In this document: one piece after another, positions 51,704 through 60,684 of the stretch
How positions within the stretch are numbered: the first letter of the stretch is position 1
Layout of the letters: each line of letters opens with the position of its first letter
Source: Aquirhabdus sp.
GTDB taxonomy: Bacteria > Pseudomonadota > Gammaproteobacteria > Pseudomonadales > Moraxellaceae
Assembly: GCA_030149815.1 (NCBI GenBank)
Contig: JASLHI010000050.1
Coordinates: forward strand, 13,926-77,925
Direction: 5' to 3'
Length of the DNA stretch: 64,000 nt
The notes under the pieces: model-generated
Databases searched by the model: none
What the model was told of the DNA's origin: nothing
Seen by the model: the letters and a program-made list of their open reading frames with translations, nothing else
Translations under genes and position numbers: made by a program

Positions 51704-52393
51704 TCAACCACACACCGCTTCCACAGGCTTCGCTCCACCCTCCAAAGTCACAACCGACTCTGCAATTGCATTCGTCACTTTATCTAGCGATTGCCGAGAA
51801 GCATTCACAACTGCATCAACTTCACTGGTTGAATCGGCATTCGCTGGCAAACTAAACATCATGCGACATGTGATAGAATGTGCCTTACTTGGAGGTACAT
51901 TGGGCGTTAAATTGACAGAATCTTCGATTCGACTCACGGTCCAAGTTGCTGCAACATGGATACTGTCAACAGTATTCTTTGACGGATCTTGAAGCGCATC
52001 AAAATTAGAAAAATTCGCCGCAATACGATAGACAGGCAGCGATGTCGCAGAACCACTGGCATAACGATCAACCGCACCTAATCGCTGTAACAATCCCGCC
52101 GCCAACGCATCCTGTAGCTCTGAACTTAAGGTTGAAGTCCAGCGTTGCTGATCAAGCATTTGCGATCGACCATTAGTGGTTTGTAAAACAAGCTGTGTAC
52201 GATCCAAACGATCAGGTAACCCAACAGGGAGCACCTCGATGACTCGAACTGCATTAGTCTGTACGGGCTTGATCATTGTAGTCAGCGTATAGTAATTCGG
52301 TGTTGGTGAAGAACTACATGCGCTAACCAATACAGCCGAACTAATACTCACACTGGATATAAACGGTCTAAATATTTTAATCATTTTGCTCAT
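51704..52393 (-). CDS. pqiC: PqiC-like outer-membrane lipoprotein
   Basis: A 229-residue ABC-transport-auxiliary lipoprotein. Hydrophobic N-terminus with lipobox VSAC (Cys near 26), then SPTPNYYTLT and the conserved LPDRLDRTQLVLQT region. In E. coli PqiC anchors the PqiB needle to the outer membrane. Its ATG overlaps the pqiB stop codon (ATGA), showing translational coupling. Confidence 0.88.
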   Translation of the reverse strand: MSKMIKIFRPFISSVSISSAVLVSACSSSPTPNYYTLTTMIKPVQTNAVRVIEVLPVGLPDRLDRTQLVLQTTNGRSQMLDQQRWTSTLSSELQDALAAGLLQRLGAVDRYASGSATSLPVYRIAANFSNFDALQDPSKNTVDSIHVAATWTVSRIEDSVNLTPNVPPSKAHSITCRMMFSLPANADSTSEVDAVVNASRQSLDKVTNAIAESVVTLEGGAKPVEAVCG

Positions 52394-54078
52394 GGTTTGC
52401 TTTTATCCTGATTTTTATCCTTGTTTAGGCTCGGCGCTTTACCACGTATCAGCGATTCTGGATGCTGTTCGATATAGTCTGACATCAGTTGTAATGATGC
52501 CGCAGCACGTGTCATTTGTTGCATTGCACGACGAACATCCTGCTGCAGTGGCGCATCACTTGCCAGAATTGTTTGTGTTGATTGCATGGTTTTACGTGCA
52601 TCATCCAAAGTTGCCTGCATTGCTGGTGCAACTTTGCCATCCATTTGCTGAACAAGTTTATTGGTTGAATCAATCGTTGTATTCATATTTGCCATGGTCT
52701 TTCTCAAGTCCTGACCAATTTCATCCAACGGGAACTTCGTCAACTTATCTGCAATCTGAGTGACTTGTGCTTGTAGGTTACTCAACTCCGTTGGTGTTGT
52801 TGGAATTTCAACCATGCCTTTATCAAATTTCAATTCTGCAGGTTTTGCTTTCGGGAAGAAATCAAGCGCAATATAATTTTGTCCTGTGAGAATATTTCCT
52901 GTACGCATTTGAGCACGTAAACCACGTTGAATAAACTCGGCCAATATTTTTTGGTTAGGATCAAACTCACGACCATGTGATAGACGCGATGGATAAACTA
53001 CGGCGACTACAGGCATCCTTAATTGTCTATACGCTGAATCAAACTCTACATTGATTGATTGAACATAACCCAGCTCAATTCCTCGGAAATCAATCACGGA
53101 ACCTCTACTAAGCCCACGCAAAGATTGATCAAAATACATCATAAAACGAATCGGCTTGCCATCTGACTCTTTTAGTGCATCTTCTTGAGTTTGCGCTAAG
53201 GTGAACGATGCATTACTTGCAGCCACTTCGGCATCAGAGTTCTCAGGAAAGCCAAAAGCAATCCCGCCAGAGACAATACTCGCAAGTGACTGAGTATTCA
53301 CCTTAAATCCTGATGCATTCAATGAAACATCTAAGCCGCTGGCATGCCAGAAACGAGTATCTGTGGTCACATAACGATCATAGGGTGCTTGGATAAAGAT
53401 CTGTAATTGAACACTTTTACCATCATCAGCGAGCTTATAACCGCTGACTTGACCGACATTGATACGACGATAATAAATGGGCGAACCAATATCGAGTGAA
53501 CCCAAATCACTTGATTGTAATGTGTAAGTTTTACCTGGCACATCGGCCGCAATCGCAGGAGGAGATTCTAGACCCGTAAAATCCTCACGCTTAGTCTTTG
53601 ACTTACCACCATCTACGCCAATATATGCACCTGATAATAAGGTACTGATCCCAGATACTCCTCCAGTCCCAATCCGAGGACGCACAACCCAAAACCGTGC
53701 ATCATCAACAGCAAAATTCGCTGCAGCCTTACTCAATTCAATTGTCACAATCACATGAGAGTGATCATCAGAAAGTCCAATATTCTTCACCAGACCAATA
53801 TCAACCTCTTTATAACGCACAGTTGTTTTGCCTGCCTGTAAGCCATCAGCAGTACGAAATGACACGTTAATTGTAGGTCCTGTGTCCGTAATCACTTTGA
53901 CCACTAAAGACAACCCAATCGCTAAAGCAATTAGAGGGATAATCCATACTAATGAGAAACGCAGGCGTTTTGGTTGTACCGTACGAGGTTCAGCCAAAAC
54001 CTTTTCTGAAGGAAAATTTTCTGAAGATAGTTTCTCAGTTTGATCAGAATCATGATGAGGTTGCTGTTGATCAGTCAT
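52390..54078 (-). CDS. pqiB: MCE-domain lipid-transport protein PqiB
   Basis: A 562-residue protein with one N-terminal transmembrane helix (about residues 42-65, SLVWIIPLIALAIGLSLVV) and three MCE domains (about 75-165, 190-290 and 310-410; see VSFRTADGLQAGKTTVRY), then a long helical region ending near 540. In E. coli PqiB forms a periplasm-spanning hexameric tube for lipid movement between membranes. It lies 9 bases after the second pqiA half. Confidence 0.93.
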   Translation of the reverse strand: MTDQQQPHHDSDQTEKLSSENFPSEKVLAEPRTVQPKRLRFSLVWIIPLIALAIGLSLVVKVITDTGPTINVSFRTADGLQAGKTTVRYKEVDIGLVKNIGLSDDHSHVIVTIELSKAAANFAVDDARFWVVRPRIGTGGVSGISTLLSGAYIGVDGGKSKTKREDFTGLESPPAIAADVPGKTYTLQSSDLGSLDIGSPIYYRRINVGQVSGYKLADDGKSVQLQIFIQAPYDRYVTTDTRFWHASGLDVSLNASGFKVNTQSLASIVSGGIAFGFPENSDAEVAASNASFTLAQTQEDALKESDGKPIRFMMYFDQSLRGLSRGSVIDFRGIELGYVQSINVEFDSAYRQLRMPVVAVVYPSRLSHGREFDPNQKILAEFIQRGLRAQMRTGNILTGQNYIALDFFPKAKPAELKFDKGMVEIPTTPTELSNLQAQVTQIADKLTKFPLDEIGQDLRKTMANMNTTIDSTNKLVQQMDGKVAPAMQATLDDARKTMQSTQTILASDAPLQQDVRRAMQQMTRAAASLQLMSDYIEQHPESLIRGKAPSLNKDKNQDKSKP

Positions 54079-54087
54079 TTTTAAATA

Positions 54088-54891
54088 TTAGCCTTTTCTG
54101 TCATTTGGGTCTGGCATAAGCGCTGTAAATTGAGGATCTGATTTATGCTCTTGAATCTTATGGTCTTGGTGATCATGTTTCTGGTATCCGAGACAGTAAT
54201 TATCCCAAATAATTCGCGGATCAAAACTTAATGAAGCCAACATTGTTAAGACTACAACTGCACCAAATGCAACCGCACCCGGTCCAGCTGCAATTGATGC
54301 TAATGATTGCATTTGAATCAATGCCGTCAATAAAGACACAACAAACACATCGATCATTGACCAACGACCAATAAACTCAACCAGTCGATATAGCGTTGCA
54401 CATTGCTCTGGCCTCCATCTTCTTTTATTCAACTCTTGCCGATGTACAGCAAGCAATAAAAAAATCAGGATCATTAACTTTAACATTGGAATAAAAATAC
54501 TGGCGGTAAAAATAACAAACGCAACCAGATAATCACTATTCTTCCAAAAGTAGATCACCCCACTCATGATCGTATCTTTCTGCTCACCAAACAATGAATC
54601 TGTGATGGTCATGGGTAACAGATTCGCAGGAATATACATAATCATGGCTGACAGCATCAGCGCCCAAGTCCGATCTAGGCTCGCAGGTTTCCGCTGATGC
54701 AATATGGCATGACAGCGCATACATGGCTGATGATTGAGTGTCAGTGGATTAAGCTGTCCACAACTATGACAAACGATCAGTGATAAATCTTTTGCAGTTG
54801 ATAGATTGAGGTATACCTCATCTATTTCAGCATGCTGAGCTTGATGATCATTTGGTTTATTACCATCTTTCTTTTTAAGAAATTTGTTCAC
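54088..54891 (-). CDS. pqiA: PqiA-like membrane protein, C-terminal half
   Basis: A 267-residue PqiA-family protein with a zinc-ribbon-like CHSCGQ...CMRCHA pair (Cys near 42-64) and four hydrophobic segments. E. coli PqiA is one protein with two such modules; here they are separate genes. I start this at GTG 54891, which has CAGG upstream and overlaps the preceding stop by 17 bases. The frame is open to a GTG at 54924. Histidine- and lysine-rich C-terminal tail. Confidence 0.85.
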   Translation of the reverse strand: MNKFLKKKDGNKPNDHQAQHAEIDEVYLNLSTAKDLSLIVCHSCGQLNPLTLNHQPCMRCHAILHQRKPASLDRTWALMLSAMIMYIPANLLPMTITDSLFGEQKDTIMSGVIYFWKNSDYLVAFVIFTASIFIPMLKLMILIFLLLAVHRQELNKRRWRPEQCATLYRLVEFIGRWSMIDVFVVSLLTALIQMQSLASIAAGPGAVAFGAVVVLTMLASLSFDPRIIWDNYCLGYQKHDHQDHKIQEHKSDPQFTALMPDPNDRKG

Positions 54892-55561
54892 AATTTTCGA
54901 CCTGATCCCAAATTTCAGTAACACTGACCGACATCACTAAGACAAGTAGTACGGTTAATACTGCAAACGACCATAATGCAGTACCAGGAATAATCACCAC
55001 CATCACCGCTAGCTTCACTAAAGTCACCAAGACTCCAATGAGAAACACTTCAATCATGCCCCAAATACGAAAAACTCTAATAATTCGTAGTGCAAAAGCC
55101 ATTCCTATCGGCTGCTTATTCCAAATCGTCGTTGGAAATAAAACATAAATGAGCAGCAACATTTCGCATAATGGAAAAGCAAATGTCGTGAATAAAACCA
55201 AAACCGCAACAAATCCACGATCTGCATGGAACATTGCCATTACTGCGCCAAGCAATGTTGTTTCTGAGAAGTTTCCTTTTAAATCAATCTTTACGATTGG
55301 AAATATATTACTGATGATAAAGACAATTAGACTAGCAATCACCAAAGGTAATAACTGCTGGATTGATCGACCATTTTTATAAAGAACTGCACCGCATCGA
55401 ATGCAATACGCCTTCGCCCCTTTTTTTAAAGCGATACGTTTATAAACAACATCACATTCTTCGCAGCAAACCAAATGTGCTACTTTCAGATCATTAATAT
55501 CCGATGTAGATTGTTCTTCTTTTATTAGTGAATTTGATGATTCAGAATCCATTAAATGCAT
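54875..55561 (-). CDS. PqiA-like membrane protein, N-terminal half
   Basis: A 228-residue PqiA-family protein: CCEECDVVYKR and YCIRCGAVLY (zinc-ribbon cysteines, residues 31-60), then four hydrophobic segments including LPLVIASLIVFIISNIFPIV. First gene of the operon pqiA1-pqiA2-pqiB-pqiC-MEKHLA. Both halves keep their cysteine pairs, so the split looks functional rather than decayed. ATG 55561 or 55552 may start it; neither has a strong ribosome binding site. Confidence 0.85.
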   Translation of the reverse strand: MHLMDSESSNSLIKEEQSTSDINDLKVAHLVCCEECDVVYKRIALKKGAKAYCIRCGAVLYKNGRSIQQLLPLVIASLIVFIISNIFPIVKIDLKGNFSETTLLGAVMAMFHADRGFVAVLVLFTTFAFPLCEMLLLIYVLFPTTIWNKQPIGMAFALRIIRVFRIWGMIEVFLIGVLVTLVKLAVMVVIIPGTALWSFAVLTVLLVLVMSVSVTEIWDQVENCEQIS

Positions 55562-55680
55562 ATCAGCTTATCAATCAAGTTATTAAGCATGTGATAAGAA
55601 ACATAACATAAACTGCTCCCAAGTCGTGCAACTTTAATGTATGAAATTAAAATCATTGCCAAACGATGTAAACCACCATA

Positions 55681-55713
55681 AAAAAGCCTTTCTCATCACA
55701 AGAAAGGCTTTTT
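55681..55713 (-). terminator. Terminator of the PreP-like protease gene
   Basis: AAAAAGCCTTTCT pairs with AGAAAGGCTTTTT around a 7-base loop; T runs on both strands. It is 21 bases past the protease stop codon. Confidence 0.93.
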
Positions 55714-55734
55714 GTGTTTCACTAAAAAACTACA

Positions 55735-58698
55735 TTAAACACGTTCAATCAAGAATCCTAACGTGACCAACTCATCTTCTTTACCATAAGGTGCGACGAC
55801 AGAACGTTGCCGCTGTTCAGGTTTTAAGTATGTTTTTGCCACGCGCTGCAAATCATCAATCGTAACCTCAAGCAATAATTTGCGTAAAGCTCGGCGTTGC
55901 TCAGGTGTGCGACCATGCAATTGCGAATGACACGCGCCCATCGCTTCACCTGCAGGTGAACTTGGTTTGTCCATTGCACCAATCAGACCCAAAATTGCTT
56001 CTTCCAATTGATAAGCTTCTTGTGGCGTATTGATTAACCAATCAATACTCGCTTGGAAGTCAGCAAAGGTTTCAGCCAAACGCGGATCACGATAACTATG
56101 GAAACGGAACGCACAAGCATTACCATCATAGCCAGCACCACCACCATACGCACCACCCTGCTCACGCAATGCACGATGCAAAAAGCCATTACGTAGATAA
56201 GGACCAAGCACCATCATTGCTGCAGTATCTGGATGATCAACCACTGGTGCAGGATATGCAGCAGCACAGAACTGAACATTCGTTTGAATTAACCAAGCAG
56301 TATCTTGAGTGCTTTCCGATTGTTGCGGCACCTGATTTTGTTGAATAATTGGTTGAACTTGAGATGGGCTAATCGTCCAAACTCTCTCAATCTCATCACC
56401 AAGTCTTGTGAGTTGGCTTTCTTCCGCAACCAATAGGAACTGACGAGGCAAAGCAATGATTTGCTGATGCAATGCAGATAAATCATTGAGTAATTGAGTT
56501 TTCACCGACACATCTTGCTCAATATTAGTCAACAAATCGCGCAACCAAAGTAATGCAGGCAAACCTGTATGTTCATATTCATGTTGTGCAAGCGCACTAT
56601 ACGAACGTGACGCAATCTGCATGGCGTACGCATGACCAGAACCACTTAAGCGTGACTGCCAACGTGATTTACGTTGTTGTAATAACTCAATAATCCGATC
56701 TGACTCATCCAAGCGCAATGAAATAAATGCATCACGCAATAATTGAATCGCTTCTAATTTATGCGTTAATGCTTTCGTTGAAAGCACTAGATATGCACTG
56801 ATTTTACCTTGATCGTTAATTGACGTTCGCAAACTTGAGCTTAGACTTACACCACCACTGACCGCAGTTTGCTGTTGCTGTAATTCAAGATAATCCAAAT
56901 CACCTGCACCGACAGAACCCACCAACGACACGTACAGTGACAAAAGTTTTGTATTCAACAGTGCTTGCGGCACTTCAATCAGAACTTGGTTGTAATACAA
57001 ACCATTTGTGCCTGATGCGTAACTATGAAGTGGCGCAGACTGTTCACTTAATTTTAGCGACTTGGTTGCGCCTGTTTGGATTTTTAAATCGACAGGAATA
57101 TCCGCCAAGCCTACTTTCGGGAGAATAGATAAATCATCAACCTTTTCCTGTCGTGCTGCCAAAGCCGCTGCATCATTATCTAACTTTGCACGATCAGCAT
57201 CAGTTAACCCTGCCTCAATTTTATCAAGGACAGCTTGCTCACGTGCTTGATCGCGTGCAGTTTTCTCACTGTCTGGATTCAGCACTAAACGCACACGGTG
57301 CGGATTATCCAATAGATGTTGCTTGACCAGATTTGGCAAGTAATTCTTATCTTTTAGATTCTCACGTAACTCCGCCAACAAGGGTTCAATTTGCCATACT
57401 GGCAAAGGATCGCCGCCGTGAATCGCACTACCCAATCCATTCAATAGTAATTGCAAACCGTATGGATAACTACCACCACCGATTTCACGTTGCTGTAGTT
57501 CCATCTGATGTAACACCGCCTCTACTTGTTCAGTTTGAATATCACCATTTGCCACTTTTTCCAGAACATTCAACACACCTTGTTCAAACGCATCCGCTTG
57601 TTGTGGATTTGAACCTTGCAAGCCACATAAGAAACTCATTTCAAAATTACTGTCATCTAACCCCAAAAGTGGTGATGGAGACTCACCTAAACCACAAGTT
57701 TCAATGTATTGACGTAACGGCGAAGCAGAATCTTCTAGCAACACCCCTTCAACTAAACGTAATGCAAAACGTGCCTTGATGTCAGTAGCTTTAGGTAATA
57801 ACCAAGCCATGACCAAATGAGTACGATTTTCTAATGTTTCGCCTTCAGCCAAATCAACAGCATAATTTGCCTCTACACGTTGTGGCTCAGTGTAACGCTG
57901 TTCTGGCACAGATTCTAAACGCTCACCCTGACTAAATGTAGACAGTGCCTGCTCTTCAAATTTTTGCTGTAAAACCGCTGGCGCAAGGTTGCCATACGTC
58001 ATGAACACTGCATTACTTGGATGGTAATGTGAACGATAAAAATCGACGAGTTTCTGATGGGTTAACTGCGGAATATCGGCTGGATCACCACCAGAATTAT
58101 AATGATAAGTCGTTGTTGGATAGAGCGCATGCGCTAATTGATGATAAAGCTGATCGACTGGCGAACTCATCGCGCCTTTCATTTCATTAAATACAATCCC
58201 TTTATACACAGGCTTACCATCTTCTAACTCAATACGAATCCCTTCTTGTGCAAAATCTAGAGGATCAATATTGGCATAAAAAGCAGCATCCAAATAAACC
58301 GACAATAAGTTAAAAAAATCAGCTTCATTTTGTGACGCAAATGGATATGCTGTCCAATCTGCCGAGGTAAATGCGTTCATGAAAGTATTCAGCGAACGAC
58401 GAATCATCGAAAAAAATGGATCACGCACAGGAAAACGTTTGGAGCCACAAAGTGCTGTATGTTCTAACACATGTGCAACACCACTGGAATCCATCGGCTG
58501 GGTACGAAACGCCACCATAAAAACATTTTCATCATTATCGGCAGCAAGATGATAATGCAGCGCGCCAGTCACTTTGTGACGATATTCCTGCAATTCTGCG
58601 GATAAGGATTCAATTGGCTCACGACGTAAAAGTTCAAAAGTCTCAAATGCAAGAGCCGTGCTCTCAGTTAATGATGTCGTGGGCAATACAGCGGTCAT
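55735..58698 (-). CDS. Insulinase-family (M16C, PreP-like) metalloprotease
   Basis: A 987-residue M16C zinc peptidase. The inverted zinc motif HxxEH is HVLEHTALCGSKRFPVRDPF near residue 81, with the distal Glu in EGIRIELEDG/FNEMKGAMSS near 170. Four homologous domains form a closed chamber; the C-terminal half has the conserved arginine-tyrosine segment RALREQGGAYGGGAGY near 870. Organellar PreP degrades short peptides such as targeting sequences; bacterial homologues are thought to clear peptides. No signal peptide. The ATG 58698 lies next to a GGAGC motif on the coding strand. Confidence 0.92.
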   Translation of the reverse strand: MTAVLPTTSLTESTALAFETFELLRREPIESLSAELQEYRHKVTGALHYHLAADNDENVFMVAFRTQPMDSSGVAHVLEHTALCGSKRFPVRDPFFSMIRRSLNTFMNAFTSADWTAYPFASQNEADFFNLLSVYLDAAFYANIDPLDFAQEGIRIELEDGKPVYKGIVFNEMKGAMSSPVDQLYHQLAHALYPTTTYHYNSGGDPADIPQLTHQKLVDFYRSHYHPSNAVFMTYGNLAPAVLQQKFEEQALSTFSQGERLESVPEQRYTEPQRVEANYAVDLAEGETLENRTHLVMAWLLPKATDIKARFALRLVEGVLLEDSASPLRQYIETCGLGESPSPLLGLDDSNFEMSFLCGLQGSNPQQADAFEQGVLNVLEKVANGDIQTEQVEAVLHQMELQQREIGGGSYPYGLQLLLNGLGSAIHGGDPLPVWQIEPLLAELRENLKDKNYLPNLVKQHLLDNPHRVRLVLNPDSEKTARDQAREQAVLDKIEAGLTDADRAKLDNDAAALAARQEKVDDLSILPKVGLADIPVDLKIQTGATKSLKLSEQSAPLHSYASGTNGLYYNQVLIEVPQALLNTKLLSLYVSLVGSVGAGDLDYLELQQQQTAVSGGVSLSSSLRTSINDQGKISAYLVLSTKALTHKLEAIQLLRDAFISLRLDESDRIIELLQQRKSRWQSRLSGSGHAYAMQIASRSYSALAQHEYEHTGLPALLWLRDLLTNIEQDVSVKTQLLNDLSALHQQIIALPRQFLLVAEESQLTRLGDEIERVWTISPSQVQPIIQQNQVPQQSESTQDTAWLIQTNVQFCAAAYPAPVVDHPDTAAMMVLGPYLRNGFLHRALREQGGAYGGGAGYDGNACAFRFHSYRDPRLAETFADFQASIDWLINTPQEAYQLEEAILGLIGAMDKPSSPAGEAMGACHSQLHGRTPEQRRALRKLLLEVTIDDLQRVAKTYLKPEQRQRSVVAPYGKEDELVTLGFLIERV

Positions 58699-59132
58699 GG
58701 AAGCTCCAAAGCAGAAACTTGGTTTCCTAAATGATGGATTAAAACCAACGAATTAGTCACCAAAAATATTTGTTGAATCAATCTTATCTTAATTGGGTAT
58801 CGAGCTAAAGATAACAAGGCTGAAATTCATTTTTACGATCACAGAATTACTGTGCCATAAAGAAATAAATCACCCATAACTTGATAACTCGACATACCAA
58901 TTTTAAAAAATTGCCCGTTAATTTCCACAACCCAATTCAACAAAACCACATAACTATCCACACAATGATCACACAATACCTCCAAGTACTCTCAAAGATT
59001 CTTACCAATACTGGTTACCGAAGCATATTAAAATCATTTGAAATATTTAATTGCGTTTCCGACTAAGAGCGATTTCATATGTATGAGTGCAAAACAGCGA
59101 TTAAGTCGACTTTCTTTTACGAGGATAGCACC
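58699..59132. other. Divergent promoter region, no gene seen
   Basis: About 430 bases between the leftward protease gene and the rightward DUF4382 gene. A near-DnaA-box CTATCCACA lies at 58946-58954, a single copy and not an origin. No supported ORF, RNA or hairpin. Confidence 0.4.
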
Positions 59133-60296
59133 ATGAAAACATTGAACTACACCATGCTTGCCATAGCAATGATGACTCCCATTCTCTTATCTGCATGTGG
59201 TGGCGGCTCATCATCCGTCACTAATGGTTCTGTAAATGTTTCCATGACCGATGCCCCATCCTGTGGCTTTGATCATGTGTTTGTCACCGTTGATCGCATA
59301 CGAGTAAATTCAAATGCAAATGCTGGCCCGAATGACAGTGGATGGACGGATATCGCCCTCAGTAGACCAACAAAAATTGATTTACTTTCTCTAACAAATG
59401 GTGTGCTTTACAATATTGGTCAGGCACCACTGCCTGCTGGTCACTACGCACAAATTCGCCTTATCTTGACCGCAAATCAAGGCACGACACTAAATAACTC
59501 TGTAGTACCAACTGGCGGCGTAGAACAACCGTTGGCGACGCCAAGCTCGACTCAAAGCGGCTATAAAGTTGTAGGCTCCTTTGACGTAATACCGGATACA
59601 TTGGTTGATTTAATCGTCGATTTTGATGCCTGTCATTCAATTGCTCAACAAGGCAATGGCAGTTATACACTGAAGCCAACAGTAACTGCGACTCAAACAA
59701 TCGTTAGCGGTAGTATTGCTGGTTATGTAGACCCATCGACTGAAGCTGGTGCAACTGTATACGCTGAACAAAATGGTGTCGTCGTTAAAGGAACCGTAGC
59801 CGATAGTACAGGTCATTTTATTCTCACCCCTATCGTACAAACTCTCACAAATGGACGCTATGATGTCGTCATCGTTCAGCCGAACCATGCCACGGGCATT
59901 ATTCGTGATATTCCTGTACTTGCAAGTAACACCACATCACTATCAACTCAGAATGCGCCATTCCTACTTGGCAATTCAAGTATGAATTTCGTGACAGGGG
60001 TTGCTACTCCAGCTAGTGCACAAGCTTCAGTCAATGCTCAACAAAGCACCAATGGCGGAACCTACAACATAGCCATGACCAATGCAAATCTAGATACAGG
60101 TGCCTATAGCCTTAATCTTGTAACTGCAGCACCACTGGTTGGCACTTACTCACCAACATTGCCAATTGGTCTAACAGGTGATAGTTCTGCTGCTGGAGTC
60201 TATACAGTTAAAGCGACAAGTAACGCCAGTGCAACTCTATCTAACAATGTTAATATTTCGGCGAGTAATGTAACTACTATCAACTTTGGATTCTAA
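59133..60296 (+). CDS. DUF4382 lipoprotein
   Basis: A 387-residue exported lipoprotein. Signal peptide with lipobox LSAC followed by GGGSSS (Cys near 21), then the DUF4382 domain (GSVNVSMTDAPSCGFDHVFV, DLLSLTNG, LPAGHYAQIRLIL; about residues 30-190). The C-terminal 190 residues are Ser/Thr/Asn-rich repeats with a carboxypeptidase-regulatory-like beta-sandwich look (SGSIAGYVDPSTEAGATVYA). Function unknown; family members are surface lipoproteins. ATG 59133 has GAGGAT upstream. Confidence 0.86.
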   Translation: MKTLNYTMLAIAMMTPILLSACGGGSSSVTNGSVNVSMTDAPSCGFDHVFVTVDRIRVNSNANAGPNDSGWTDIALSRPTKIDLLSLTNGVLYNIGQAPLPAGHYAQIRLILTANQGTTLNNSVVPTGGVEQPLATPSSTQSGYKVVGSFDVIPDTLVDLIVDFDACHSIAQQGNGSYTLKPTVTATQTIVSGSIAGYVDPSTEAGATVYAEQNGVVVKGTVADSTGHFILTPIVQTLTNGRYDVVIVQPNHATGIIRDIPVLASNTTSLSTQNAPFLLGNSSMNFVTGVATPASAQASVNAQQSTNGGTYNIAMTNANLDTGAYSLNLVTAAPLVGTYSPTLPIGLTGDSSAAGVYTVKATSNASATLSNNVNISASNVTTINFGF

Positions 60297-60319
60297 CCTT
60301 CATAACCTAGGATAATGAA

Positions 60320-60493
60320 ATGAAGCTATTAAAAATGACTGTGATCTTGAGTACATTCGCTTGGATTAGCGGATGCTCTGTTTATACGCCGTTTGGTGAT
60401 GTTATTGTTCCAGGTGGATACAATGGCGACAACGGCGGAGGACATGGTGGTGGATTCTGTCCTCCAGGACAAGCAAAGAAAGGCAACTGTTAA
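60320..60493 (+). CDS. Small Gly/Cys-rich lipoprotein, 57 residues
   Basis: ATG 60320 (AGGAT 8 bases upstream) to TAA 60493. N-terminus MKLLKMTVILSTFAWISGCS is a lipoprotein signal with lipobox ISGC (Cys19). The mature 39-residue peptide has a glycine-rich stretch with a central histidine (NGGGHGGGF) and ends in CPPGQAKKGNC, with two cysteines. Similar CPPGQAKKG-type endings occur in short uncharacterised lipoproteins of Acinetobacter-like bacteria (recollection, not checked). It follows the DUF4382 gene by 23 bases and precedes a terminator, so the two form one operon. Confidence 0.8.
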   Translation: MKLLKMTVILSTFAWISGCSVYTPFGDVIVPGGYNGDNGGGHGGGFCPPGQAKKGNC

Positions 60494-60502
60494 AACCGAA
60501 AT

Positions 60503-60536
60503 AAAAAACCTGCAAAAACACTTGCAGGTTTTTTTT
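60503..60536 (+). terminator. Terminator of the DUF4382 operon
   Basis: AAAAACCTGCAA pairs with TTGCAGGTTTTT around a 6-base loop with eight T after the stem, 10 bases past the small lipoprotein. Confidence 0.93.
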
Positions 60537-60684
60537 ATAACTAATAAATAAAGATCTTAATTAAAATAAAAATTTCAGATTTTATATCACCAAATTTGAG
60601 TTTATAAATATTGGTTGTCAGTCATGATAATCTCCACAAAAAAAACAAATACTTTATAAATCAAAAATTTATACTTATATTATT

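Noticed and set aside
58946..58954. CTATCCACA, one mismatch from a DnaA box
   Set aside because: A single imperfect copy without other origin features or dnaA/dnaN nearby.
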